Shown here piece by piece: positions 1 to 13,166 of a stretch of DNA of 64,000 bases (the first letter of the stretch is position 1; every line of letters begins with the position of its first letter). Made by a program: the position numbers and the translations under genes. The notes beneath the pieces are model-generated. The model did not search any database. It was not told the DNA's origin and was given only the letters and a program-made list of their open reading frames with translations. Source of the DNA: Glandiceps talaboti (lineage: Eukaryota > Hemichordata > Enteropneusta > Spengelidae); assembly GCF_964340395.1 (NCBI RefSeq), contig NC_135556.1, forward strand, positions 10,314,001 through 10,378,000, read 5' to 3'.

Positions 1-3000
1 TTTCTGTGCAACAATTATTAGCCTAAAACTTATGTTCAGCCGAATGTCACGTTATCCAAGTGCATGCATACTGCATGCATGTATACTGTGGACTGTATTA
101 TTATGTACTGCAAAGTTCAAAGGAAGACATTACCTGCTCTGTGGTAGCATTGCATTTGACGGCAGATTTCAGCACTTTTTGTGAGCTGTTAACTACTGTA
201 AACCATTCCTCAATATTCCAGATTTTGGCATAGTCTTGAAAGCGTGGCTGTCTGTGGCCACACAAACCATCAACAACTTGATGAAAAAACTACAAACACA
301 AATTAAAAAAAAAAAAAAAAACCATGATAAATTAATTAATATTTGTACAGGAAAATTCTACTATTCATCCAATCTCAACATCACTATAGTAAACATTTTG
401 AAAGTTAATGTCTACTGTGAATCAAGTACTGGTACATGCACGTGGTTGTACACTTTTTATAAGAAGGTGACAATATTTGTTGACACTGTCCATTTATTTA
501 TGAATGGAAAATATCCATAAAAGTAAAAACATTATTGTTACAATAATAAACAGATGGAAATGGGCAAGAGTAACAGTAAGTTATTTTTAGACTTGATACC
601 ACATATGATATCAACACTTTACTAAAAAAAATAGTGCCAATAAATGGCATTATAGCACGACTACAGTTTTTAGAAATGTTTATCCACTTGCTGATCCATG
701 CTAGCCTGGCTAGGTATAGGTATCCATTCCCTGAATGATTATCCAGTTGCCTATCCAGCCCTGTTGTTATCTTTGCAATCATTTGTCTGTTGTTATGAGT
801 GTGGTCATGGTTGCTAGGGATAGTTGCATACATTTTTTTAATTAAACTTGCCTACTACATGTTATTTTAGCAAAATATACTGGCATTTAGTTGTCGCTAA
901 GGGTGTGGTCATGGTTGCTAGGGTCAATTGTGTCAAAATATTTTGAACAAAATCTGCAGAATAAAACTTCTAGAAAAATCTCACCAAATTTCAGTCTCAT
1001 TGACCAAGTACTTTTTGAGATATAATTTTTTGACCAAAATTCACATTTTTACACCTAATTTGTATATTGCTGATGAGATCGTATTATATCATATGCCTAA
1101 TATTTCTTCATCTACACCCCCCCCCCCCTCCCCCAAATGCATCCCCATTAAATTTCAGCCCAATCTGCTCAGTAGTTATGGAATTAAAGATTTTTGACCA
1201 AAAAAGACACATTTCTAACCCTAGTTTGCATATTACCTATGGAATCATCATGTCATGAACATATCTTAATCTACACACCCCTAAGAACATTCCCACCAAA
1301 TTTCAGACCAATATGCCTATTAATTTTTGACCAAAAATGACTTATTTTGACACAAATCACACACCTGTTATGCGATCGCTTTGCTCTGAACAATTTCCTT
1401 ATCAGTTCAGTTGTGCTATAAAACCTACTGTGTGGCTGTTTTGATATGATAACATTTATGTATGAGCTTGCTGTTATTTTCAGTTCTCTGAAAAGAGTGA
1501 AAGTAGTTTCTAGAAAATGATGAACATGTAAAAATTAGGTCCTTTCAATGCTTTGTGAAAAGACAGAGAAAAACTTAGCATGATGTCTTTCTGAATAACA
1601 TACATGATAAATATATGTATACATGAACCATGAAAAAACTACAATTGCCCTACAGAATCACAGGAATCACTATATGCTACATAGATTGTATAACAATTAA
1701 CAACTACTTAGATGTTATTCCCCAATATTTTTTCTTTTTTCAGCCAAGGAAAATATGAGTGACCTAGGGTATTTTCCAGCTGAATGAAGAAAGATATTGG
1801 AGAATAACATAATTATATCAGCACCAATAATATCACACAAAAATTGGAGAAAGTAATGACAATTTTCAACATTTTGACCCATATTTCGAACACAGCAGAA
1901 CCACTGACATAGACACACATTGTCGTGACATAAAACTACCACAGTATATATTCCATATTTACAGCTTATGCATGTTAGTATGTTACCTTTTTTTCAGTTA
2001 GTGTCATTGGAAACTGTTGTGTCGGGGTCAAGTATGTATATAAAATCACTTTTGCCAAGATCACCAAAATAGTCAAAATATTTTTGGATTGAAACACTTT
2101 ATTGTGTTGAAGTTTGATATTATGCAACATTAGACTCACAAAATGATATTTATTAGAGATTTTACTACACTCCGGAAAAGACATTTCCTCCTAGGTTTTA
2201 GCTATGCTCACAATTATGATTTATATTTGATGTGTTGCTGGTGTCTAAGGTTAATTGATGGCAAACTAGGCATAAACACTGAACCTTATCACCGTATCAG
2301 TTCAGTTGTGCTACGGTTTATTTGGTATTTAACATAAGCACATCAAATGAAATGCAACAAGTGTGATAACACCTTTGTGTTGTTTAGTACCTTAAACAGT
2401 CAGGCCATGTTGTATTTCAAATGCACCTTCCAAAATACACCATCAACAGGCTCATTATTTTGCAGTGTCGCGGAAAAAATAACACCTCTGGTTTGCAAGA
2501 ATGGCATAATCGGAACCACACAATTTCTGTGGTTAGGCATAATGTAAATGTCTGCATTCTATAGCATTGCAAGTGTCTTCTGGTATTGTTAGAACAGTTA
2601 ATTGAAAGGTAGACATTTACACAACAACAAAAATTTAGACATGAATATGAAATATTATGTGAGCCAATCATTTATAAGGTATATCTTTATACCAAGTTTG
2701 AATTTCAAGTGATAGTTAATTATACTTCAGGAAATAGAATACTGCGAGTAATAATATTATGCAACAAACATTACGCCCCGAACCATATAAAATCAGCTTG
2801 TGCCCTTGCAACAAATTGTAATACTTATATTTTTCTTTTAATTTTTCAGGTTTTTGATATTTTTTAGTATAGTCTATGCTTAGTTTGGATACATTTAAGA
2901 ATGCCCTTTGACAACCATGGCTTATTGGAATATCTGGCTTTCACTCACATCTTCTTAGTTGGTACATGCCTATTCCAAAAAGTGGAAAATATATCCAGGA

Positions 3001-3150
3001 ATCAACTGTACACTTGGTTTTGGATCTAACCCATTATAATCAAAACTGGGACCAAACTCAGATCATTCATGAAAGGTTCTCTATCATATTTTGAAAATAA
3101 ACTGGAACATCAATTACTTGAGGTAACCCAGCAAGAATTGTGGCGTTGTT
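1..3150. other. Gene-free AT-rich stretch with decayed repeats
   Basis: I find no reading frame here with recognisable protein content or consistent splice signals. The stretch holds old dispersed repeats. A GTGTGGTCATGGTTGCTAGG motif occurs at about 799-819 and again at about 904-923. TTATCAGTTCAGTTGTGCTA-like sequence occurs near 1400 and near 2295. Three related 'accaaatttcagcccaat' segments lie at about 970-1330. The tract 587-625 (containing GATATCAACACTTTA) recurs inverted at about 6900-6940. Confidence 0.6.
1709..1966 (+). repeat. Dispersed foldback repeat, family F1, copy 1
   Basis: The left end reads about 'agatgttattccccaatatt' followed by a Ctt/Ttt tract and TCAGCC. An inverted echo lies about 60 bases later (GCTGAATGAAGAAAGATATTGG), so the left third can fold back. 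The right end is ATATATTCCATATTT. Related copies lie at about 51271-51546, 52715-53010 and, inverted, 58536-58768. No coding capacity is seen. I call it a non-autonomous element of unknown class. Confidence 0.7.
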
Positions 3151-3155
3151 CGATG

Positions 3156-3640
3156 TCAAACTTTGGAACAAAAAAGGCTCAAAATCAAAACTAATGCTAC
3201 AACTATTACAGCTAATACTAGTACATCAATACATATTTCTGTCATGTAAATTTTTCTTAGCAGTGTTTTTTCATGATGTAATGAACACTTGGAAGCATCA
3301 ATTTTCATTTGCCAAGTTGATTTCCATTTGCATAAAGAATCAATGTCAGAATGACCTTGAAAGTTGGATGTTGAACTTGCAGTCTTGATGAGAGTCAATA
3401 GCCCAGATATCATCTGCAAATAGTCTGACTTCTAATGTTACACGACTAGGATAGGAAACAGCAGTGGCCCCAGTACAGTGCCCCGGTGGAACACCGAAGA
3501 TTACTGGAGAGTTAGTCGAGAACTGTCCATCAATGATAACCCTCTTTGTGTCATTGGGATAGGAAGCGAAATCTGTTCAATCACAGACAAGTGTGGTCGA
3601 ATTTTACAATAGTTAGTAGATTGTAATTCTGTGATGAAGT
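3156..3640 (-). mobile_element. Decayed non-LTR (LINE) reverse transcriptase fragment
   Basis: Read on the minus strand, pieces in changing frames match the RT core of jockey/CR1/RTE-like LINEs. In order they are 'NDTKRVIIDGQFS' (family consensus RTQRVxVxG), 'VIFGVPPGHCTG' (SGVPQGTVLGP), 'EVRLFADD' (the catalytic [FY]xDD box) and 'WKSTWQMKIDASKC' (WxxxWQMxFNxxKC). The order is correct. The frame changes and the poor middle segment show it is long dead. No target duplication or poly-A tail could be defined. The exact LINE clade is not determinable by eye. Confidence 0.65.
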
Positions 3641-4385
3641 GAGATACCAACCGATGGTATCGTTCACCTCTGTCGTATTAAGTTGAATATCTATAGAAAG
3701 AGACACATCAAGTCTGCAGGTCATTGAAACCAAACAAGCTAAGATACCTACATTCTATATTGAACATGTATTACTTCTGACTGTTGTGTATACATATACA
3801 TCTGCATGTATCGTTTATATTTCACCACCGACCACAAACGCCCACTTGAACTAAATGAAAATTTCAGAAAAAAAACGATGCAGTACATACGTTCTGTCAA
3901 TTCTAAGTCCCTCCTTGTAGTATTCTAAGTAAACTTACCGTAGATAAACGTTCTACTGGACATTTTTGAAGAAAATCGAGGTTTTCTGTTTCCGTGTCAG
4001 ACATTCTGCAATATTTTGTATTGTGGTCCTTGCGCATGAGCGATGACCTGGGGTCAGAACTCGCAAACCCGTCATAATGCACAGTCAGCTAGCATGACAA
4101 CATGCCCAGGGCCAAGGGAGGGGACAAGTAGATAACTCTGTCGTACACGTTTGTCAGACTGAGTTGTGATATGTTTGTTATTTATCTTTTATTTGTGGTG
4201 TTCTTGTTTTTACGTAAACACAACTAGGCTAAGCTTGAGCCCCAGTGGGGGCGTCCAAACGGTGGCCTCAAGTCGTGCACTGTGCCGAGGCACTGTGTGG
4301 ATTTTGGGCTCTCGGGTCTCGCCTTCCCAGGTCAAATTATATTCAAGGATGTGACATGGTCATTATACAAAATAATGACGCAATA

Positions 4386-4416
<31 letters not shown>

Positions 4417-5203
4417 ACTTAAGAGCACCATAAGTCCAGACAGAGTCTGCTCAGAGGCGCTTTACAACAATACAACAAGTGTAATAAAAGCGTAGCAAAC
4501 ACAAAAAGTTCAAAATCATGTCATCTTCAACCCCCCAAAAAAGATAAAACCACGGGAAAAAACTGAAATTGTGGAACTACAACACTGAAAAACTAAGATT
4601 ATTCATGAAAGTTAAAAATCAAAAGTGTTCATGAGTAAAGAAAACCCACATAAGAGTTGAAAAAAGGTGGTTAAAATGCAAAACCAGAAGTTCAAATGTT
4701 CGAACAGATTCAAAAGTTTGCTGTGAATAAAAAAAAAAATAATTAAACTATAGGGCATAGACCTTCATAAAGAGATGGGTTGCTTAAAAGTGTCAATGGA
4801 GTTGAATTGTTAAAGCTATTTTGCAACAAATACCCACACGTTGATCAATATATCAAGGGGGAACCCCTCCTGTACCTACCCTCACACTGTTCCCTTTCAT
4901 TTTGATTAAAATGTTATGTAGTATTATTACTACATTGACATGTTAAAATAGCACCAGAAAGCATTCTTTTAGTCCTTGCATTTCAAAAATCTCCAGTTCC
5001 CCTCCCGTACCCACGCCCACTTGCTTCCCATAAACTTTTATTCAACTTACAGGTAAAACATCGAGGGATCGCCGAACGACTGTGCCTATCATACACATTT
5101 TATGTTCCCGAAGAACAATTTATTTAGATAGATAAGAAACAGGCCTCCCACAGACCACTCAATACAAATATAAACATCATCCAACCCCTACTGATACACA
5201 GAC

Positions 5204-5204
<1 letters not shown>

Positions 5205-5266
<62 letters not shown>

Positions 5267-5274
5267 GGCAGGCA

Positions 5275-5310
<36 letters not shown>
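5205..5310. repeat. (CAGA)n-(CA)n compound microsatellite
   Basis: An uninterrupted CAGA tetramer run is followed by two GGCA variants and then a CA dinucleotide run. The same CAGA-then-CA order recurs at 6290-6358. Confidence 0.95.
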
Positions 5311-5313
<3 letters not shown>

Positions 5314-5849
5314 ACACACATCGTCCTTGGAACAAACAAGCTATTGAAAGTCATCACATTGCAGGCTTAGATTTTGACACATACAAGTGTATTGATTCAA
5401 AGTTACAAGTGACCCCCATGCTTACAACACACAAAAGAATGTTGTCGTTTCTAGTTAGGAAACATTGCCTAAGTGGTGTGACAACGCGAATTGATTAGTT
5501 CTGTAGTTGTCTTCCCTGTAGTAACAATTATGTCGGGAGAATTATTTTTGTTTTCCCTTGGATCTGCAGTCTGCATTGGCTGGACAAACACGAGAAAAAA
5601 GAAGATCGAGGCGGGGTATTTAAGTGATCAGTGCAAACTCATCAGAAAACAATTCTTTTTTTTTCTTGGCCTTAAATTATAAAAACCCCTACCATGAGAT
5701 ATATGCTACAACTTTCTATAAAAACTTTCCATTATTACATGTGTGGTTGGCCGTAAGATCGCATCTGCAGGCAATTATGCTGGAGATTTCGCGTACGTAA
5801 CTTCATACCATCTCTTCACTATTTCACCAGATTTAAACTGAATGCCTCC

Positions 5850-6308
5850 CGTAAGGGAATCACTAATTATGCAAATAACTCATTAAACTAAAAAAAACTA
5901 TGGTAACAGGCTTTGTTTTTTGGACAAGCGTGCTTTCGTAAGAGTGTATGATACTGCTTAATTACTGAATATCGTTCATTATTCAAAATATTCATTAAAG
6001 GAAAAAGTTGTAGCAACAAACTTCATAGGACAGGTGCGTATTATTATGGTTGATGTATGTATCTATCATATTATACAAAATTTGAAGTTTGCATTTTCAA
6101 GATACAACCTAGTTACCTAAAATCATTAATTATGCAAATTTTTCATTCAAACTAAGCTATATAAAAGATTTTACAGGACATATCCGCTTTGTTATGGTTA
6201 ACGTATGTACTAAATTATATTGAAATTGAAGTATGCAGTCTTAAGATATTGCATAATTAGTTGATTTCATTAATATGCAAATTTCTCAGACAGACAGACA
6301 GACAGACA

Positions 6309-6358
<50 letters not shown>
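5850..6358. repeat. Dispersed repeat with two internal units, ending in a microsatellite
   Basis: Segments around 5862-5880, 6120-6150 and 6265-6290 all carry 'attaatTATGCAAATttctcat'-like sequence. The interval between them contains matching 'caggacatatcc...gttatggtt' and 'ttgaagtttgca...caagata' segments. The 3' end runs straight into (CAGA)n(CA)n. This is a two-to-three-unit internally repeated element, with no coding capacity seen. Confidence 0.6.
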
Positions 6359-6359
<1 letters not shown>

Positions 6360-7289
6360 TCCCCTTTTAATACCTCCCGTACCCTTACGAGAGGTAAAAA
6401 TTGAAAATCTTGTTTTTACTTTTTTCGATACTCGCGCATATTTCTGAAAGCATTCATGAGGAGATCGTCGGTCAAACCAGATCAGCTTCAACTTCCAGGT
6501 GAAATCACCAGCTTTCTACCAAAAATTCTTGCTGGAGAATTCGCCAAAATAAATCCGTACGATCTCTTCTTTGACCAAAATTGAAAATCTTTTCTCTTTT
6601 TTTAAATATAAATCTTTCGATTCCGGCTTTCGATAGTAAGGGCGAGTTTGCTGCCAGACTAAATAACTTGATGACGGCTCCCTTATCAATTGCAAATCTT
6701 TTATTTTTCATTTTGTTTGACAACATTTGTACCATACCACACTCTCTGGCAGTGTCTGTAATGTAATAAAAGATTGAATTGAATACAATTGTAATATAGG
6801 TATTTTGCGGCTATTCAAAACAATACGGCCATCGGAAACGACACTGCACAACATGTGCTCATACATCAATGTATATCACATCAAAGCAGCTACACATGAG
6901 GTTTTTTAATAAAGTGTTGATATCATATGTGGTATCAACTCTGTTGATCTTACTATTAATGTTTGTACAAAAAATACCGTCACCTATGTTTGCATCGAAT
7001 GTATCGATATAATTTTTCGTTGCAAACACCGGTGACTGTGTTTTAAATATTCGTAAATACCTCATAACGCCATTCATTATTTTGCATTATGGCCATCTTT
7101 GAATAGAATATTAGCTCACAAGTGGAAGGTGCTTTTAAAACTATGTGATACCAATATTCATTTCATAACTAGATATAAATTACGCATTCATTTTCCCTGA
7201 AACTTGAGAAGTAGTTATATCAAAGATATAGATGAACACCCTGTTGTGTGACTATAAATGCCAGCAATGTTTTGAAGATCGTTCAGTAA

Positions 7290-7960
<671 letters not shown>

Positions 7961-8353
7961 GTTTTTTCCGAACCCCCTCCCCCACTCTGCAAATAACGAC
8001 GGCTCTCTACAACCAAAATAATCATACGCAAATAATCAAAGTATGTGTTAGTAAATAAAATAGCTATCTATAGCTTCAATACCAGCTATAGATATATGCA
8101 GGGCCTACATACACCTACTCACTTTTTAGAGGGTTATGTTTCTATAAACACGGCCATACAAATCCAACTTAACTGCGGGGATCAGACTTCAACCGAAGAC
8201 AGCGAATAGAAGAGCCTTAATCTTTTGCATAACACTGTGTTTGTCTTTGCTCTTTGTAATATATCATATCAAATGTTATTTTTGGTAATAGGGATGGTGC
8301 AACATGGCCTGCATCTAATGTAATGGCAACTCTCTATGCCCAATGTGGAAAAT

Positions 8354-8355
<2 letters not shown>

Positions 8356-8395
<40 letters not shown>
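8356..8395. repeat. (TG)n microsatellite
   Basis: A run of TG dinucleotides immediately left of the inverted duplication arm. Confidence 0.95.
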
Positions 8396-8396
<1 letters not shown>

Positions 8397-9485
8397 GTTC
8401 TCCAAAAATTTGGAAGATTCTCGTCCTTGCAGGATGAATTCTAAAAGTCATATGCCTAGCCTTAGTAATACACAACCGTTCAAACACAACAACTTGACGA
8501 ATTTGGATCCAATGAAGTGATGTTTTCCAACGAATGATTCAACCTCTAGGTCTGGGAAACTTTTTATCACAAGAATTCCTACCATAACCATTAGTTTCTC
8601 AGAGTCTCATAATCAATTTAAATACCATTTTGTTTTTAAAATTTTCACTTTCTAGTTGTAATCATTGTTTCAAATTATAATGTCTAGTTGTTATAATTTC
8701 AGATTCACTGTGGTTCTCACATACCAGATAATAAAAACTTCCACCAGAGTTGTTATGATTTGCAATTTGCATTGATATTCAGTGCAGGTGTTTTACTCTC
8801 TAGACTAGGGACGTGGCTGTTTAACTCGACATATTGGCTCATGTTTTGGTGACAGGCACTGTCAAGCCAGTCAGCCAAGTCCCTCTGGGCAATACTGGTG
8901 TATAGATTTAAAAATATAATTGAAATAGAGTTAAGAATACTTTTAGTTTTAGTGGAGTAATTCCGAAACAAGAGAACAATATTTGCCGTCACGTGCACTT
9001 TTTTGGGCAAGAAATACAATGTAAAAACTGAATACTTATTGACGGCGAACCGAGCTATTTTACGGAATTCACTTGCATTTTTCTTTATATGAGAAATTGC
9101 GTATGTTGTCTGAATCAGGAAAACATATCATTTTTTTTCTGAATAAAATTCTTGGATCATTGAGTTATCAAATTTCACTGTATGTACAGAAATGAGCGAG
9201 TTGTGCATGAACAAAGTCACAAAGTAAAACCATCATCACGTAGTGTTTTATACATGTGGATTTACAACGCCATTACATAAGTGACCACGCGATGAGTGTG
9301 TTTTAACTGTGATAAGAATGAAGAAAGACTGGGCATCAGTTTTCCGAAGTTTTGGATTTATAACTGAGATTTAGATCCATGGTTCAACCGACTACTGCTA
9401 TTCACATAAAATCTTTTATGGTTGAACTTTGGATGGAATTTGAAACCGGACATGTGACAGGACATCATCGTGGTGCCCATATGCA
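8397..9485 (-). repeat. Inverted, gene-less copy of the B4GALNT-unit distal arm
   Basis: Read on the minus strand this matches 22786-23865 almost throughout. It runs from 'gcaccacgatgatgtcctgtca' through 'ggttgaaccatggatctaaat' and 'cttggctgactggcttgacag' to 'aagattctcg'. A shorter direct copy lies at about 16955-17610. A further inverted match, 10595-10645 against 15245-15300 and 21466-21520, extends the inverted unit. No glycosyltransferase sequence is seen between 10.65 and 12.4 kb, so this is a remnant. Open frames inside it (for example 8753-9019, minus) are not preserved in the other copies. Confidence 0.85.
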
Positions 9486-10151
9486 AGCATATCTCACAAC
9501 ACTACACACACACTCGTAGTACACTAGGAAGAAATCCCAGTCCATCTGCACCCACACCCAACAGTAATGAAAACATGGGGAGAATACTGCAGTCACCTCA
9601 AACTATCACAGAGAAAATAAACAAGGTGCATGCACGACAAACAGACATATAATTACCAGACTAACAAAAATTGAAAGAACAATGAAAAGGGACAATGTCA
9701 GTAAGTTATACATTGAAGAAAGGACAGCCTGAATACATAGGTATTGGTGTGTTGGTTATATGTATAAAATGTTAACAACGGGAACAAATGGCTATCTTAA
9801 AAAAATTATGTGGTTTTGATTACCTATCGATTATCTGTTGACCTCATACTTTTTATGGTAAAAGTGTTTCCAAATACATGTATTCTGTGAGAAATAGACA
9901 GGTGATAGATATGTATTATAATAAATTTGTAACAGTTAAATAATAATAATAGTATGATTAAATAATATAATATAATAATAATAATAATAGTTTTAATAAT
10001 AGAAAAATTCTACGCCATATTTTGAAATATGCAGTTATTGAACAACACCATTTTTTTCTTGGCTAACATGGAAACAGGTGGTCTCATGATAAATATAGAG
10101 ATATGGATTGGTGATATTCAAATAACTGCCTATTTCAATACATGGCGTAGA

Positions 10152-10154
<3 letters not shown>

Positions 10155-10243
<89 letters not shown>
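10155..10243. repeat. (TA)n microsatellite
   Basis: About 90 bp of pure TA dinucleotide, self-complementary along its whole length. The overlapping IYIY frames are artefacts. Confidence 0.97.
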
Positions 10244-10245
<2 letters not shown>

Positions 10246-10747
10246 TTTGGGAGACTTTTATTTTGTTCTCGGATAATTTATTAAAGGATATTATAAAGGG
10301 TACCATTCCTGTCTGTGCAAGTGAATAGGCAATCCAATTGAATATGAAATTTGGTAAGAAGCCATACAAGGCTGCAAGTCATTATAAGAGAGGCCCTGCA
10401 ACTCTTCAACAATTGGCGATAGGAAGAGATAAGGAAGGTACAGGCTTTCTTTTCACTTTGGCTTTGACCTTCAGGGTCAGTTATCAAAATCAAGCCAATT
10501 CTTGCCTACAATGAAGAAATTTTCTTTTGAAGCCGTAAACTAATTATTATAGGATATCGGCCATAGCACAATCAAGCCTACAAAATAAGGGGCCATATGT
10601 CAGAACACACACTCGGCCAACAACATTTAATGGCTTTATAAAAGGCGAAAATCTGAGACAAAATAAAGATAACCAACTTAAGAGGTTCTGGTATTTGTAG
10701 TAGGAGTGTTAACATATCATACGGCAGAAGTGTAAAAGGCAACATTG

Positions 10748-10751
<4 letters not shown>

Positions 10752-10827
<76 letters not shown>

Positions 10828-10845
10828 GTGAGAGAGAGAGAGAGC
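10752..10845. repeat. (AG)n microsatellite
   Basis: An AG run with two GTGA interruptions near the end, directly left of dispersed repeat M1 copy B. Confidence 0.95.
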
Positions 10846-10847
10846 AA

Positions 10848-11061
10848 CTTGAGAGTTCGTACAATTGTACCGTTACCTTTATGCCATGTTGCACCATCTC
10901 ATAAACCTATATTACCAAAAATAACCAAATTACACCCCTGTGATGCCAACTTGATTTGCACAATTTCCCAGCTAGACACCTAAAGTAACATCCCCACTAA
11001 GTTTCACTCCAATCGGCCCAGTAGGTTTTGGCTTATACGTCATTTACACACATCCATACAC

Positions 11062-11135
<74 letters not shown>

Positions 11136-11262
11136 TTTACAATAACCCATTGCACAACTGAATAACAGGTCACTCAAAACTTAGTTCCGTACGAGTGCAA
11201 GGGAGGTGTACTCAAATTTTTCAGGCGATTCAAGGGGTTACTCAATTTAATTTATTTTTGGT
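10848..11262 (+). repeat. Microsatellite-bearing dispersed repeat M1, copy B
   Basis: It shares both flanks with 7290-7960, from 'gccatgttgcaccatctcataaac' to 'caatttaatttatttttg'. Here the centre is a (GACA)n run at about 11061-11135, with no AG run inside the element. Confidence 0.8.
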
Positions 11263-11416
11263 GTTTCTTTTTGTTACACTATTTCATCTATCCTTACTGC
11301 CATTTTTGCAAGACAGAGATTGTTCTGGAATCTCAGTTCACCGACATGTCATGCACTGTGGTTGTATCAAATATTAACAAATGCTATTCTATAATACACA
11401 GCAAGCATGTGATCAT

Positions 11417-11595
<179 letters not shown>

Positions 11596-11596
<1 letters not shown>

Positions 11597-12432
11597 ACAA
11601 CAACGCACGTATTACAAAGATCACATCGACGTGGCGATCTGAAAGTGGAAGTAAACAACTTTTCTGTCTGCACAAACAAAGAAATCACACTTGACAAGGT
11701 GGTTACTGTTGATTGTAGCTGGTTTCTATCTATCAGGTGTAATTTGAGCCATAAAACAGTCAACACTCAGTTTGAATTTATTATTTAGGGTTAGCACTTT
11801 GCATGTAACCATTCCTCCACCTTCATTGATCAGGTCTTTACTATGTTTACACATGAAAGGTCAGCAATATGTGTCTAATAAAGCATTGAATATTGGCTTC
11901 AGGAATACCATTGTTGATTAATTTTATTGAGACTGTAGGCAACATTGTGACATGCTCTACTCTCACATCATGTGTTTCTGCTGCACTAGTGTTAATTGAA
12001 AGTCCCATATTACTAAGTAACCATCCATGAAACCATCACCCACCCCCCCCCCCTAAACCTACCAGCTTTAAAACACTATGTTTTATTTGTATATCAAAAA
12101 CTGTTTTTACTTTTTACATTGCGTTTTCAGTTGTAGTCTGGAAGCACATTCTCTAAAAGTTCTTAAAAGAGTTTGCTTGTTTCAGTGTTCAATTTTCTTT
12201 TCTTTTCTATTGTCTCCTGTTTTCAGTGTTCACGTTCAACATTTAACTATGACAGTGTAACCGACAGCTACAATAGATGGCTTCAAATTACGAATTGAAG
12301 AGTGAAAGTTGTTATTCAAAGTGTAATGTTTCATGGTGTTTGTGTATAGGTAAATGACTTTGTGTTGAAGTGTTGTTGCCTTTATTGAACTATCTTGAGG
12401 TGTTTCTTCTTAATCATAGTACAAGGATATGG
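11596..12432. other. Gene-free stretch before the tandem duplication
   Basis: Only short open frames are present, with no recognisable protein. Sequence resumes similarity with the second duplication unit at about 12433 (matching about 17845). Confidence 0.5.
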
Positions 12433-13166
12433 CAGATGCAATGCTAAAAAAGAGACAGTGTGGATGCCCCCCCCCCTTCACATCACTCAGACACATGCTG
12501 TAACTCTGTGCTGTTCTTTGCTCTTAGTAATATCATACCATTTCAATGTAGCCGTGCCGTATGGTATGAAATATATGTTAAAACCCTACTAGAAATACCA
12601 AACCCCCTAAGTTAGTTATATATTGTCAACTACAGACATGCTCTCACCTGAGCTGACACAGTCTCACCTTAACATAATCGATCTATTATGGATTTCTGAA
12701 GGTAGACATGTAGTGATAAGAGGTCTTGAATTTGTTACTTGTTGTACTTTTCACAAGCAATGGGTAATGTTTATTTGTCGATGATCAGTTTGGGAGTACA
12801 TGCATGAATTTTATTTCAACTTTTCTTAAAAAATCAATGTTATATATTTTCAATTGTAGTGTATTTGAGGTCATTGGTTACTACCATTCCAGGTTTCACA
12901 AAGCTAGAGGGTTCACAAGAGACATAGTGACAGTGGTTGGAAACTTGTCGAAGCTGTAACTACACAGCAACGTATGTATAAAACGTCTTTCTTACCACAT
13001 TTCTCTTCTAGTGATTGTAGAATAGCAGATTATCTGGTAGTGCATGTGAATATATAGTCTAGCCATGATATTTTAAGTCATATACATATTCCAACGGAAA
13101 ATCACCACTAATCATTTTCTATCGACGATTTCCTTTTTTGAATACAGTATAACTCGTACAGTTACC

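Larger units (their letters stand above)
3641..7289. other. Gene-free stretch with microsatellites and a LINE-like tail
   Basis: No gene is supported. Contents include an (AAT)n tract at about 4386-4418, a (CAGA)n-(CA)n tract at about 5205-5310 and a second at about 6290-6358. At about 6757-6785 the sequence 'gtaatgtaataaaagattgaattgaatac' resembles the A-rich 3' end of a LINE, but no RT is visible next to it. Sequence at 6365-6770 has low similarity to nothing I recognise. Confidence 0.5.

Noticed and set aside
4200-4360. tRNA-like or SINE-head sequence (gcttgagccccagtgggggcg)
   Set aside because: No cloverleaf can be folded and no A and B boxes at the right spacing were seen.
8753-9019. 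88-residue minus-strand frame in the inverted arm
   Set aside because: The corresponding sequences at 17.4 kb and 23.3 kb do not keep the frame, so it is non-coding repeat DNA.
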